Shown here in pieces: positions 23,440 through 34,300 of a stretch of DNA of 64,000 bases (positions are counted from its first letter, which is position 1; each line of letters starts with the position of its first letter). Position numbers and translations under genes: made by a program. The stretch covers positions 1 through 64,000 of the forward strand of contig JBBELK010000319.1 of the NCBI GenBank assembly GCA_037783545.1, written 5' to 3'. The notes under the pieces are model-generated. The model ran no database searches. It was not told the DNA's origin and worked only from the letters and a program-made list of their open reading frames with translations. This stretch comes from Henricia sp. BOLD:AAB3569 (taxonomy: Eukaryota; Echinodermata; Asteroidea; Spinulosida; Echinasteridae).

Positions 23440-23767
23440 TCTTTCTGGTATTCATACCAAGGATTCCTCAATAGTGCTCATTGCACTGTCACTCGTAAGC
23501 GTGAGGAAACCCATGAAGAATTATAATTAGAAATGGCCAGAGACACCGGGGAATCCCCTTGCTCTACACGTAAGAATGCTCTGGGATCTTTAGAGTGCGT
23601 TACCATTACCTAACACACTGGACCAACGGCTTTACATCCCTTCCGAAGGATGGAGCAAGTGTGGTTGAGTGCCTTGCCCAAGGGCACAGGTACCGCAGCC
23701 GGATTCGAACCGCAAGTTTTCACCCATGATTGCAAGTCAATGGCCCTAACCACTCGGCCACGGTACC
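23405..23767 (-). mobile_element. tRNA-derived SINE inserted in the LINE
   Basis: The minus strand begins with a tRNA-like head: box A TGGCCGAGTGG (23750-23760) and box B GGTTCGAATCC (23701-23711). A body follows with GTGCCTTGCCCAAGGGCACA and CCAGAGACACCGGGGAATC. It ends in an ATT-type tail at the left (23407-23440). A second copy is at 25650-25881. Confidence 0.8.
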
Positions 23768-24007
23768 CCATAAAATTGTTCATGCGATGGCACCAGACTA
23801 CCTTTGTCAAACATTTAGGAAGGTTTCAAATGTGCATAATTATTATAATAGGGGTAGTTCCATAAATGTTGTAGTTCCAAGAATAAAAGGGCAAGAGTGC
23901 AATGCATTGTTTTTATACTGGAATTCGTGAATGGAATCTACTTCCTAACAGAGTCAAATGCCTCTTGGTCAAATTTGTAAATTGCCAAAAAATGTGTTCG
24001 GAACTTA

Positions 24008-24251
24008 TATTTAAACCTTAGGTTGCAATGAAACATCTCGGATTAAACCAACTAGATCAAACGAAACTACACTCCTCACAACGACGGGAATTGAACCCCA
24101 ATCGCCTGACACTATGAACATCTAACAATGGAAATTGGGCACACACCATTGTTACTAACAATGGGGTCACAATGAACATGTACATGTTTTTGCTCATAGT
24201 GTGATCGGGAGTCAGAGTACACATCCACTGCGCCAACTCTGTAGTGAAAAC
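24008..24251 (-). mobile_element. tRNA-derived SINE with a 16 bp target duplication
   Basis: Flanked by perfect direct repeats ATGTGTTCGGAACTTA (23992-24007, 24252-24267). The minus strand has box A-like TGGCGCAGTGG and box B GGTTCAATTCC. It is split by the 92 bp CACTA MITE at 24110-24201. Confidence 0.8.
24110..24201. mobile_element. 92 bp CACTA-type MITE, copy 2
   Basis: Ends CACTATGA and TCATAGTG with TGA duplicated on both sides (24107-24109, 24202-24204). Reverse complement of 17743-17834. Confidence 0.85.
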
Positions 24252-24420
24252 ATGTGTTCGGAACTTAGGCCTTTTTAGTCATTTTTACTAGTTATGCCAG
24301 TCATTTATATGTATTTGTTAGTGTTTATGAGTGTAACACCGTTTGTTTTTTTGCGTTAGGACCCCGATGGAAATAAGTCGTTATACTAACAGCTTTTTGT
24401 GTTATCCTTACCTTGTTTAT

Positions 24421-24550
24421 ATGTAGTAATATGTAGTAATATGTAGTAATATGTAGTAATATGTAGTAATATGTAGTAATATGTAGTAATATGTAGTAAT
24501 ATGTAGTAATATGTAGTAATATGTAGTAATATGTAGTAATATGTAGTAAA
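24421..24550 (+). repeat. Minisatellite, 13 units of ATGTAGTAAT
   Basis: Twelve identical 10 bp units plus a last one ending AAA. It sits at the 3' end of the LINE and may have grown from its tail. Confidence 0.95.
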
Positions 24551-24559
24551 TATTTGCAC

Positions 24560-25345
24560 GCTAGAAAGTAGATGCCAAGACCTCTTGTACAAATTCGGGA
24601 AGCAACTCTTGACATCAACAAGGTATCGTGATATGTTGCCCCAAAACCGATCGAGCGGTAGGCAACTGCGTTCAAGTAGTAATAATTCTATGTTACCCTT
24701 CTTAAAATGTCGTACGGAAAGATATAGCAAGTCAGCGATTCCCCCAATTGTAAAGATTTTGCGCTAATTTTGTAATCCGTTTGGCAAGCCCTAGTGATGA
24801 CAGCATGCGCCGGTTGCAGATGTGCACTTATCTTATTTCATGGAAAATGTATGATCTTCCGGATCCTTCATTTTGTGATGGTGCACCTGTGATTGTGAGC
24901 ATGTTGTGTCAGTGGGTAATGACCAAATGCTAGCTGTGAATTTGTGAGTACCGGTACATGTATTTTGTTTTTTTCCTCGTTTTAAATTGATATATTTTAA
25001 ATTTAAATAACATTTTAAATATGTTTGTAAAATGACCAATATTCAGCCTTTGGCTGCCATGTGTCATTATAATGGATATGAAAATAAACCAGTTATAATA
25101 TAATAATAATGTATTTTAGTTCGTATACTTGTGTTTGTGAACTATGTTTGTGAGCTATGTTTGTCTATTTTAGCAAAAATAAATAAATAAAAAATAAAAT
25201 GAATCTTTTCAAGCTTGTACTTAGAGTATCATATCAATGTATGCATGTGCAATAATTTTGAATTATGTTTTCTTAATGTTTCCAACAGTGTACATCTACA
25301 TGTACATGAATGTCTTCTATATTTTATTTTGCCCTGCATAATAAT
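24560..25345. other. No further exon recognised; repeat downstream of NAP1
   Basis: 25200-25345 is a direct copy of about 19075-19265. Everything left of 25367 was read on the minus strand for a terminal NAP1 exon and none was recognised. Confidence 0.4.
25323..25328 (-). promoter_or_regulatory. AATAAA polyadenylation signal candidate
   Basis: A minus-strand AATAAA lies about 39 bases beyond the in-frame TAG at 25369-25367 that ends the read-through form of the last NAP1 exon. It is inside a dispersed repeat, so its use is uncertain. Confidence 0.45.
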
Positions 25346-25366
25346 ATCAAATGTTGATGTGAGAAT

Positions 25367-28300
25367 CTACATGTTAACAGACTGACTTGAACTGACCTTG
25401 CTGGGATCATATTCTGGGTCATTTTCATCCTCCTCATCCCCTTCTTCACCTTCTGCATCCTGCAACATTCAAGAATTGTTATTAGTAAACATTTTAGGAT
25501 CGCTGCATTATGGTGATCATTATTTTTTCTTTTACATTTTTGTTTTTTAATGGGTTTAATGATCTTCGATTCGCAGCCTGTAGGCTGAACTACATGAAGC
25601 TTACAAGTATCTTCCACCTAAACATTGAGATACATACATGTAGGTGGGTGGCACACTGGCAGCTTATGGCCAGAGACACCGGGGAATCTCCTAACTCTCC
25701 ACGAAAGAATGCTCTGGGATCTTTTAAGTGTGTTACAGAACACACTGGACCGAAGGATGGAGCAAGTGCGTTTAAGTGCCTTGCTCAAGGGCACAGGTAC
25801 AACGGCCAGGTATTGAACCAGCAACACCAAGTTTTCACCCGAGTGTTATGAGTACAGTAACCACCCGGCCACGGTACCCCACATGACTGAAGCAATAAAA
25901 ACTGCAGCCGTAAAAGTTCAAAAATTTTCAAAAAAATGGTAATGCCATACATGAGAGATGACAGATGAAAGAAGATAGAGAAAAATTGTCATACAAAGAA
26001 AAACAGGAAATATACAGAACCGCAAAAGAAACGTCGCTTTTCAAAGGGTCATTCCATATGAATTCAACCAAATTCCATTAATCTTCCATCTTCCTTCATA
26101 TTCAGTTCAAATTTCTTGTGGGGGTACCCCTACATGTATAATGAACACACGCACAATTCTCGTTTGTAGAAGTTTTTGGAGGCCTATATCTTTGGAAATA
26201 ATCAAGGAACAAGGGTAATTTGGGCCCAGGCTTTCAGAATCTGTTGTCAAATCTGGTCTGTCTCCATTCATTTCTGTGTAATATTAGTCCCTAAAAGGAA
26301 TCTTTTCACGGGCGCGAATCTGAAATTCGATTTTAAGGGATAACCTGTCGGGTAATAGCATGCTATAGATGGCCAAAAATGGTGGATTCCTTTTATTTGA
26401 GAACAAGGCTGTCGGCAAAAGAAAAACTAACTGCACTAAACCTTTACTTGAGGAGTTACGGGCCTCTAAAAAGGGTACGTAAAGACATCACCGTGTAGTA
26501 CGGGCAGAGAAAACGATAAGAGGTTGGGCACAGGATTGTGAACTTGTTACGCATCAATGCTGTGAGCAAAACAATTTCGAGGGCTGCATGGTCTCCTGGC
26601 CAACGACAAATTTGCAAAAAAGGCCCTTCTTTCAGCCGGTACCCTTTTCAGAGGCCTGTAACTCCTATCCACCATTAATTAGTACCCATCTATAGCATGA
26701 CATTACTCGACAGGTGACCCCTGAAAATCAAATTTCAGATTTCCACCCATGAAAAGATTACTATTTTAGGGACTAATAACACAGAAATGAATAAAAACAG
26801 ACCCATACCTGCCAACATTGCAGAGTAAAACAAAAATCAGACTGTAGTGAAACTTGCAACGGTCGATTTGGTACGACGGTCAAGTTGACCTACATGTAGT
26901 ACTGCACCTGTTTCCATGCACACAACACATGCGGCGTGCGGGGAGTCAGGTCAAGTCGACCGTTCGGATTGTCTCGATTTGCAACACTTTTAACACTTAA
27001 ACATTGGAACAAATACGATAAAATCGGACTAGTTGGCAGGTATGCAGACCACGGGCGCGTTCAATAGCGCAATACATATATACTGACAATAAGTGGGCGT
27101 GGCACCCACATTTTGGTGGGCCATATCTTGGAGACCCTTAGGGGTTGAAGCCTAAAATGTTGCATGTGTTCATTATACATAAGTAGAGGTACCCTCACAA
27201 GAAATGTGAACCAAATCTGAGGGGGGTCACCATGGAGCATCTGGTTGAGTTCATGTGGAATGACCCCAAATGTTGATAAAACCTCAACAGAAATATGTCC
27301 TTAATTTTGAGTGTGCTTAATTTGACAACATGCTGTACCATTACACTGAAAGTTCACCTAAATGCCCAGCTGAATATTTCTTAAGATATGTTTAAAAGTG
27401 CCGTGTCGCGGGGCTCATGGGAAGGAGTAGCCTTGACCAAGTCTATGGCGTGAGCGACCTCTCGCGATAAACTGTAGCCAGCGACTAGGCTGGTTACCTG
27501 AATATCTTGGTCTGAAATCCAGACTTACACGCGCGAGGCTAAATCATAGCCTTGTTCTTTCTGTACACGTTGTGTTATATGTTTCTTTATATCTGTGTTG
27601 GAAATCCGACGCAATTACTTATGCGAAACCCGAGTGGTTATAAATATATTTATATCTGAGATAACATCCAATCAGAGTTCACTATTTCTATACCGTGCGG
27701 CGCCAAGTTGTAAACATGTCTGTACGTACACGCCATGTTGTTGTGTATGCATGCACAACGCATGGCGACTTCGCATCTGTTACAACTGAAGAAATAACGG
27801 TAGTTATTTCTTGAATTATGCAGCAGACAAATTGCAAACTTTCACGAAGACCAGAAGATAGCCCTCACATATTTTCTGTAAAGGTAGGCTCTATGACGCG
27901 TTTGTGAACTTACATGTACCAACTGGGTATACGTACGGAAAATCGGCTATTTTTCAAACAGCACCGTGTCGTTCTGTCTAAACAACCGTTAACCAATGAG
28001 CTTTTACGTCTCAGTGCTCTCTTTGAAAATTTAGCATAAACAGTCCCCGCCCATAAAACAAGTCGTGTACAGAAAGAACAAGGCTATGATTTCAGACCAA
28101 GATATTCCGGTAACCAGCCTAGTCGCTGGCTACAGTTTATGGCGAGAGGTCGCTCACGCCATAGACTTGGACAAGGCTAGGGAAGTAGTTCCGAATGGGT
28201 CACAACAAAAATGAAATGCACCTGCAACTCATGACAGCCATGGGTATAAAAGCCACCTCAAATCCAAAAGCTCAGGTCAGTTGTTGGGTGGATGCAGCAG

Positions 28301-31300
28301 CCATGCCACAAGTGAGTGCCAACCAACGTGAACAAGCCACTGGACGTTTGCATGCCGGGCAACGTCCCCAGATGATAGTAAATGTCTTCAACTGCACTGT
28401 ACGCACTATATACAGCATCTAAATATGCCGTTTTCAAAGTGAAGCTTCCATTATCCAGATTTAAGTGACGTCTCTTTTGCGGTTCATATCAGTATACATA
28501 CTGTGTACAATGTACTATTTTTAGGCCTAGATGCACAATCAACTTTCTTTTAACACGTTGACTGCCGAGCATAGTTTCACGGGGCGTTCCCACCAAGGGC
28601 ATTTCCATTTTCTACGAGTATACAGTACCGGCCAAAAGTTTGAGTACACCTGTTGAAAACTATGTTTAGTAACATTTTACAGCATTTTATGCCCAGTACA
28701 AAAAACACATTATGCAACCAATATATTCAATGCATGTCATAGAAATGTCCTTGAAACTTCAGAAATGTCTCCTTATCTTTCATTCCTCAAAGTAGCCACC
28801 TCTGGCTTCCTATTAAAAAAAGTAGCCTCTGAAGGTCACACAAATTTTAAGAAGTATACAATGAATACAATATTGTATTATGTAACAGATTATGTGTAAT
28901 AGGTCCTTTTGCATGTGTTCTGACTGTTCCCTTTGTACTAGGGCAATTCCCAAAATTAGGGGTCCAAAATGTTTGGTGTCCCAGTTACGTACGACACTCT
29001 CTGCTTCAAAAATCACCACTTATGACCACAAATTCTCAGTACTGGACTATGGCCTGTGATTATAAAGGGGAGCATCATTTTCTTCAATATTTTGTTTTCT
29101 GATTCCTGAAAAATATTCAAAACAAAAGACCATAAAGGCTTATAATTTGTTCCATGGTATTGGATAGGAGTTTGGTGTCCCGGGTTACCTACGCCAATGA
29201 ACATTGGCTGTAGAATGAGTTTGCATTAACCTTGGTGCCATATCTACACACAAACATTGAATGTGAGTGGCATTTGTTCAAATAAAAATAATTATTTTGT
29301 ACTGGGAAACCACTTTCAATCATTAAAAACACTTGAAAATCTTAAAAAGCATGTCACACTTTTGGACCCCTAATTTTGGGAATTACCCACTAGCTGAATG
29401 CACAGTATTGGTACCAGTCAGTTCTTGACCACTATCAGATACATTGTAGCTATCTAGTCTATTATTTGCTTTCTTGCATACACAACTGTTGTAAAATGGC
29501 AAAAGGACCTCGGTTGAGTAAAGAAAAGGGCAAGCTGTGATTACTCTACGAAATGAGGGTCAATCTTACAGACAAATTGCAAATATACATGTACTCTCCA
29601 ACAAAAGAAACTGTGCATGGTAAAAATTGCTGTATTTTTTCAAGAAGGTGGAAAATAAACACCAAATTCACAGACAATATTCTCTGACATTGTTAGAAAA
29701 AGGTTATGCACTCAAAACCTGCTCATGGCATAGTTAGGCATGCCTGGGTGTTGATTTCACAATAGGGGTCCTACAGGTTGTTATGTAACAGAATTCCATA
29801 AAGTTCAGGTCTCGTTAGCAAGCCGTATAAAAGGACTACCCAAAAGTCAATATTCTCTTTCATGCGCGTGTCATTGGCTCCATGAGGCGAAGATGCACAG
29901 CAGTGATTAATGCACAAGGGGGACACACTCGATATTGACTTTGTGACTTCAATATTAGACCGGCAGCCCAGAGGGTTTTGGTTAAACGAACGAGGTACCA
30001 ACAACCGAGGGCAGGAACATTTAGGAAGTGACCTAGTATTTGCAGATCCGGGCGTCTGCCGGGGTCCCTCTGCTGCGTTTGACCCCTGGGGACCCCCAAA
30101 GGGGGCCAAAAATTGTGCTGGATCAAACATTCGAGGTACCACATGAAACTAAGTTTAGATGAAAGAGCACATCACACAGAGTACGGAATGGCCCTTGCCA
30201 GACGAATCTTCTGCTGCAAAAGTCCCGCCAGACGCCCGCCAAAATCTCATTCCATATAATAAATGTAAGATACAACGGCCGTCGACAAACGAGTCCATTT
30301 GTTTTGAACGGGTAGCTTTGACATACGGCTGTTCTGTGTTTCATCCGGCGTAAATCTGGGAGCGCTGTGATTGACTATGTTGAGTGGAGTTCTCGGGTAC
30401 TGCATGGGTTGGCAAAAAAAATTGACACAGTATCCGTACCAAAATAAGAACTTTCTTATTTCAGCTTTTGTCCATTTGTTTGCGAATTCACTGACTCGAA
30501 GAAGAGGCAAGAACCGGGTGGGATTATGTACAGCGCAATATCTTCTTGATTGGTCACCATGGGTTACAATGTATGTACGTTAGTACCTACCTATAAATAC
30601 TATAGGCTACGTGTAAATGATTAAGTGTAAATTAAAGTGACTAAACTGTATCATTTTCCACCGTCAAAAGTTGCATCGGAGAAACTGACCACTGCTATAG
30701 GGCCTATCCAAATAAGCAAACACAACAAACGTTTTATCGATGATAAGCGCGGATTCTTGAACATTGATCCTTTTCGCGCGAAAAATAAATTAACAGAATA
30801 TTGTAATACACAAAATCAAGAGCATCCTTTCACTCCAAATTCCCTCCAAACCGCTTTCTGTGAAAGCGACGCGCGTCGAATTTACACACAAAAAGGCTGT
30901 GTGTGAATATCCACCCTCATTATTGGCCGTCTGAACATGCCCCGGAAACATGCCTATAAAATTAGATGAATTGGAGATGCACACTGATTATTTTCGCGTG
31001 TTCTGTATGCAAATTTGACGCGCGTTGCTTGACGAAAATGCGGGATGGAAGGAATTTGGAGTGCGGCATGGAATGAATTACAAAAGTCATGTATATGTAG
31101 ATGAATTGGATATGCACACTAAACTTTTGTCATGCACACTGAACTTTATTTACGCGTTCTGCATGCAAATTTGATGCGCGCTGCTTGAAGAAAATACGGC
31201 CAGGAATTTGGAGTGAAGCGACGCACAAGAATGTCCTGTTATTCTGGGATTTGCAGTGAGTCGGCTGATACAAATTCTCTGCGTGTAGCATTTTGTCGAG

Positions 31301-34300
31301 ATGCAGTGACGCGCGTCAAATTTACCCGCTTTTAAAGCCCGGCGCACACTTTGCGATTTATCGGCCTATCGGCCCACATGACCGGAAAAGTTTGGGCTGG
31401 AACTTCAGGCTGGTCTGACCGTACATGAACCGGGACAAAGAGATTTTTCTGTATCATCCGATGGTTTGGTAATAATCCGGTTTTTGGCCGGTAAATCACA
31501 AAGGTAAATCGTAAATCGGCGGGGTTTATATTGGGTGGATTCACACTTGAGCCTAAAGCGCGTCTCTTTGAAAAAATAAAGCCATAGGCCTATGGAGGGA
31601 AATTAGTCATTGAAAATCACAGATCTACACATTAATGTGCCAAGCACAGAATTTATTTACTTTTGTAAAATGAGTTACCAGCCAATTATTAGCCTATATG
31701 GCAAATTGGGTTTTTAGAAACATTAGCAAAATAGTGAAAAAAACAATCACATACTATTTTGGCTGGCGGGACATTTTTAGCAAAATAAAGCAAATACAAT
31801 ATTTTGTGCTAAACAGCGCCATGAAATTGGTTCCTGGTCACCAAAAAGCTCAACACTGGCGCATACATTACACGTCAAATGTCAGGCGTCGTACACCAAT
31901 TTTGACGTGCTGTGTGTATATTTCGATTCGGGACGCGCCTTGTTAGCCCGCGCCGCAATAGACGCACATGTAATATCTCTGTTTACAGCGCTCCCAGAAC
32001 ACAGAACAGCCGTATGTCAAATCTACCCGTTCAAAACAAATGGAATGAGATTTTGGCGGGCGTCTGGCGGGACGTTTGCAGCAGAAAATTCGTCTGGCAA
32101 GGGCCATTCCGTACTCTGTGCGATGTGCTCTTTCATCTAAACTTAGTTTCATGTGGTACCTCGAATGTTTGATCCAGCGCAATTTTTGGCCCCCTTTGGG
32201 GGTCCCCAGGGGTCAAACGCAGCAGAGGGACCCCGGCAGACACCCGGATCTGCAAATACTAGGTCACTTCCTAAATGTTCCTGCCCTCGGTTGTTGGTAC
32301 CTCGTTCGTTTAACCAAAACCCTCTGGGCTGCCGGTCTATATTGGCAAGTCAGTTTTCAGCAACCTCTGAGAACACGAAGAACACATTTTGTACATTTGA
32401 AAGATTTCATGGACTTTCATTAACATTTTATTCCAGCGAGTTATCTGCCATGGCTGAAAAAATACAGCAATTTTTATCATGCACAGTTTCTTTTGTTGGA
32501 GAGTATACATAGTTTTTAACAAGTGTACTCAAACGTTTGGACGGTATTGTACATATGTAGTCATAGTAGCAGAATCTGGTACACATGTTACTACGAGTAT
32601 ACTTGTAATCGGCAGTCAACGTGTTAACACTTACATCTTCTTCACCTTCCTCTTCATACTGGAATACAAAAAAATATATATTTTAGTACGACTGTGAGAA
32701 CAACTATTTAACATCGATATCTTAAAATAAAATTCGACTAATTTTGCATGATGTTTAACCCGTTCGGGTGTGGACAAAACGGACATACATGTATGACCAC
32801 ACTTCTGGTGGATTTATACCTTTTTGTATGACTGCCTTACACCGTATTGACAATCAACCAAAATAAAGTAAGGAAATATTTCGTCGGTCCAAACGATGTT
32901 AAGTGGAGGCAATTCTGCCCATTCACGACATGGTATGCACTACATGTATACCAAGTGCGTTTCCTGAGAATAATAATAAAAACGTTTGATAAATTAATTT
33001 CTACAAAGACCCAGAGGGGACATTTAAGTAGTGATTTTTTTGTTTTTTAATACGTACGTACGTGATAACAGTATGTAGGTACGTGATAATTATACGTGTA
33101 CATGTACGTACGTACCGTACGTGATAATAATACATACGCACGTGATAATAGTACGTACGTACATGATAATTTAATACGTACATGATAATTTAATACGTAC
33201 GTGATAATCTGTACATGTTTTAATCACATACGTACATGTATGTATTATTATCACGTACGTACACGTACGTATTATTATCACATACGCAAGTACTATTATC
33301 ACGTACGTATGTGATAATAATACGTACATACGTAATAAATTATCACGTACATACGTGATAATAATACATAGGTACATCATAAATTATCACGTACGTAAGT
33401 ATTAAAAAACAAAAAAAGCACAGTACTTAAATGTCCCCTCTGGGTCTTCGTAATTTTCGAAATTTTAGAAACCATCTTTTCTCATACCGGTACATGTGTA
33501 CATCATCTGTTTTTCCTTCAAAACTTGGCATCTAAGCCGTCCTTTTTATATAAGCCGTGCTAAAACTTTCATCACGCTTACCTCATCGTCCTCTATAGCT
33601 TCCCCTGTAAAGTACAACACCGCTCGTGGGATGATGCGTTCCCGGATAAAATGACCAATCTCAAAATCGGCACTTAGTAAATTCTCTGTTTCATCATCCT
33701 AAAGCAGAGACGAAATGAAGAAAACAACAGCAACATTTAGCCACAGTCAGTGCAGAGCATTTGTGAGACTCGCATCCCCTGCTTGGACATCCCCTAGATT
33801 ATCCATGTGGGAAATTCCACAGTTAGTAACGTTCAGGGGTGCCAGCGGCCCTTACCTTCAGGGCCAGAAAAACAAATCTACGGCCACTATCATAACTGGA
33901 CTCGCTAGCACAGTACACTGTACTGTTGACATGTACATGTATGTGATCTAACCACTGCTGTATGGATACAGCGCCCTCTATGTACTTCTGATCGATAGTC
34001 TGGTTTCGCGGTACTTTAGCCGTGAATGATTACAGCCGGGATACAGACATACTGCATGTGTGCAAATCATTGGGAAAACGTGCTACGTGCTGTACATACA
34101 TGTACATACACGACATGTTTCTTCCTCCATGCATGACATATCCGGATATCGTTGATCAGTAAGTGAGACAATTTTCCAAATTTTTTTTATACTTAAAAGG
34201 CAGTATACATGATTGGTATCTCGAAAATCAGAAATGTTCACAGATTTACGCCTAACTGACACAATATAAACATGATGATCGTAGAAAACCTCTCCTGAAA

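Larger units (their letters stand above)
23050..24550 (+). mobile_element. Truncated LINE with reverse transcriptase remnant
   Basis: The plus-strand frame reads NYNKYLGITLNQSQTGENIA, then RKTLCSALIQRHFDYCCTSW, and after the SINE insertion HAMAPDYLCQTF. This order (YLG..L, then the ALIQ..FDY..S.W block) is typical of the end of non-LTR reverse transcriptases. A GACCCCGATGGAAATAAG 3' region follows near 24360. The element ends in a 10 bp tandem repeat. It is broken by SINEs at 23405-23767 and 24008-24251. The 5' part with the endonuclease is absent, and frameshifts make it dead. Confidence 0.75.
26011..28490 (+). mobile_element. Tc1-like element with ACCGCAAAAGAAACG ends, 2.5 kb, nested
   Basis: CAGAACCGCAAAAGAAACGT at the left faces ACGTCTCTTTTGCGGTTC at the right; the ends resemble those of 13566-14120 and 43794-44346. 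A short transposase fragment lies near the right end. Elements at 26047-27265 and 27428-28179 are inserted into it. It lies in the last NAP1 intron. Confidence 0.65.
28621..32551 (+). mobile_element. Tc1-like element nested in the TTAA element
   Basis: TA-flanked ends CAGTACCGGCCAAAAGTTTG and CAAACGTTTGGACGGTATTG, as in Tc1/mariner. It holds a broken transposase start at 29496 and is itself expanded by insertions at 28942-29387 and 29951-32341. Confidence 0.75.
28550..32627. mobile_element. 4.1 kb TTAA-flanked element, piggyBac-like ends
   Basis: TTAA at 28550-28553 and 32624-32627. The termini CACGTTGACTGCCGA and TCGGCAGTCAACGTG are inverted repeats. TTAA targets suggest piggyBac-type transposition. 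Nearly all of the interior is a nested Tc1-like element, so the original element was about 150 bp. It fills most of the last NAP1 intron and abuts exon 10. Confidence 0.75.

Noticed and set aside
24421-24550. Possible CRISPR array
   Set aside because: The units are directly contiguous 10 bp repeats without spacers, in an animal genome.
24325-24730. Minus-strand frames rich in TTYYYILLHI repeats
   Set aside because: These are translations of the ATGTAGTAAT minisatellite, not a repeat protein.
33001-33380. Frames of YYHVRTYV-type repeats
   Set aside because: They are translations of the ACGT-rich palindromic array.
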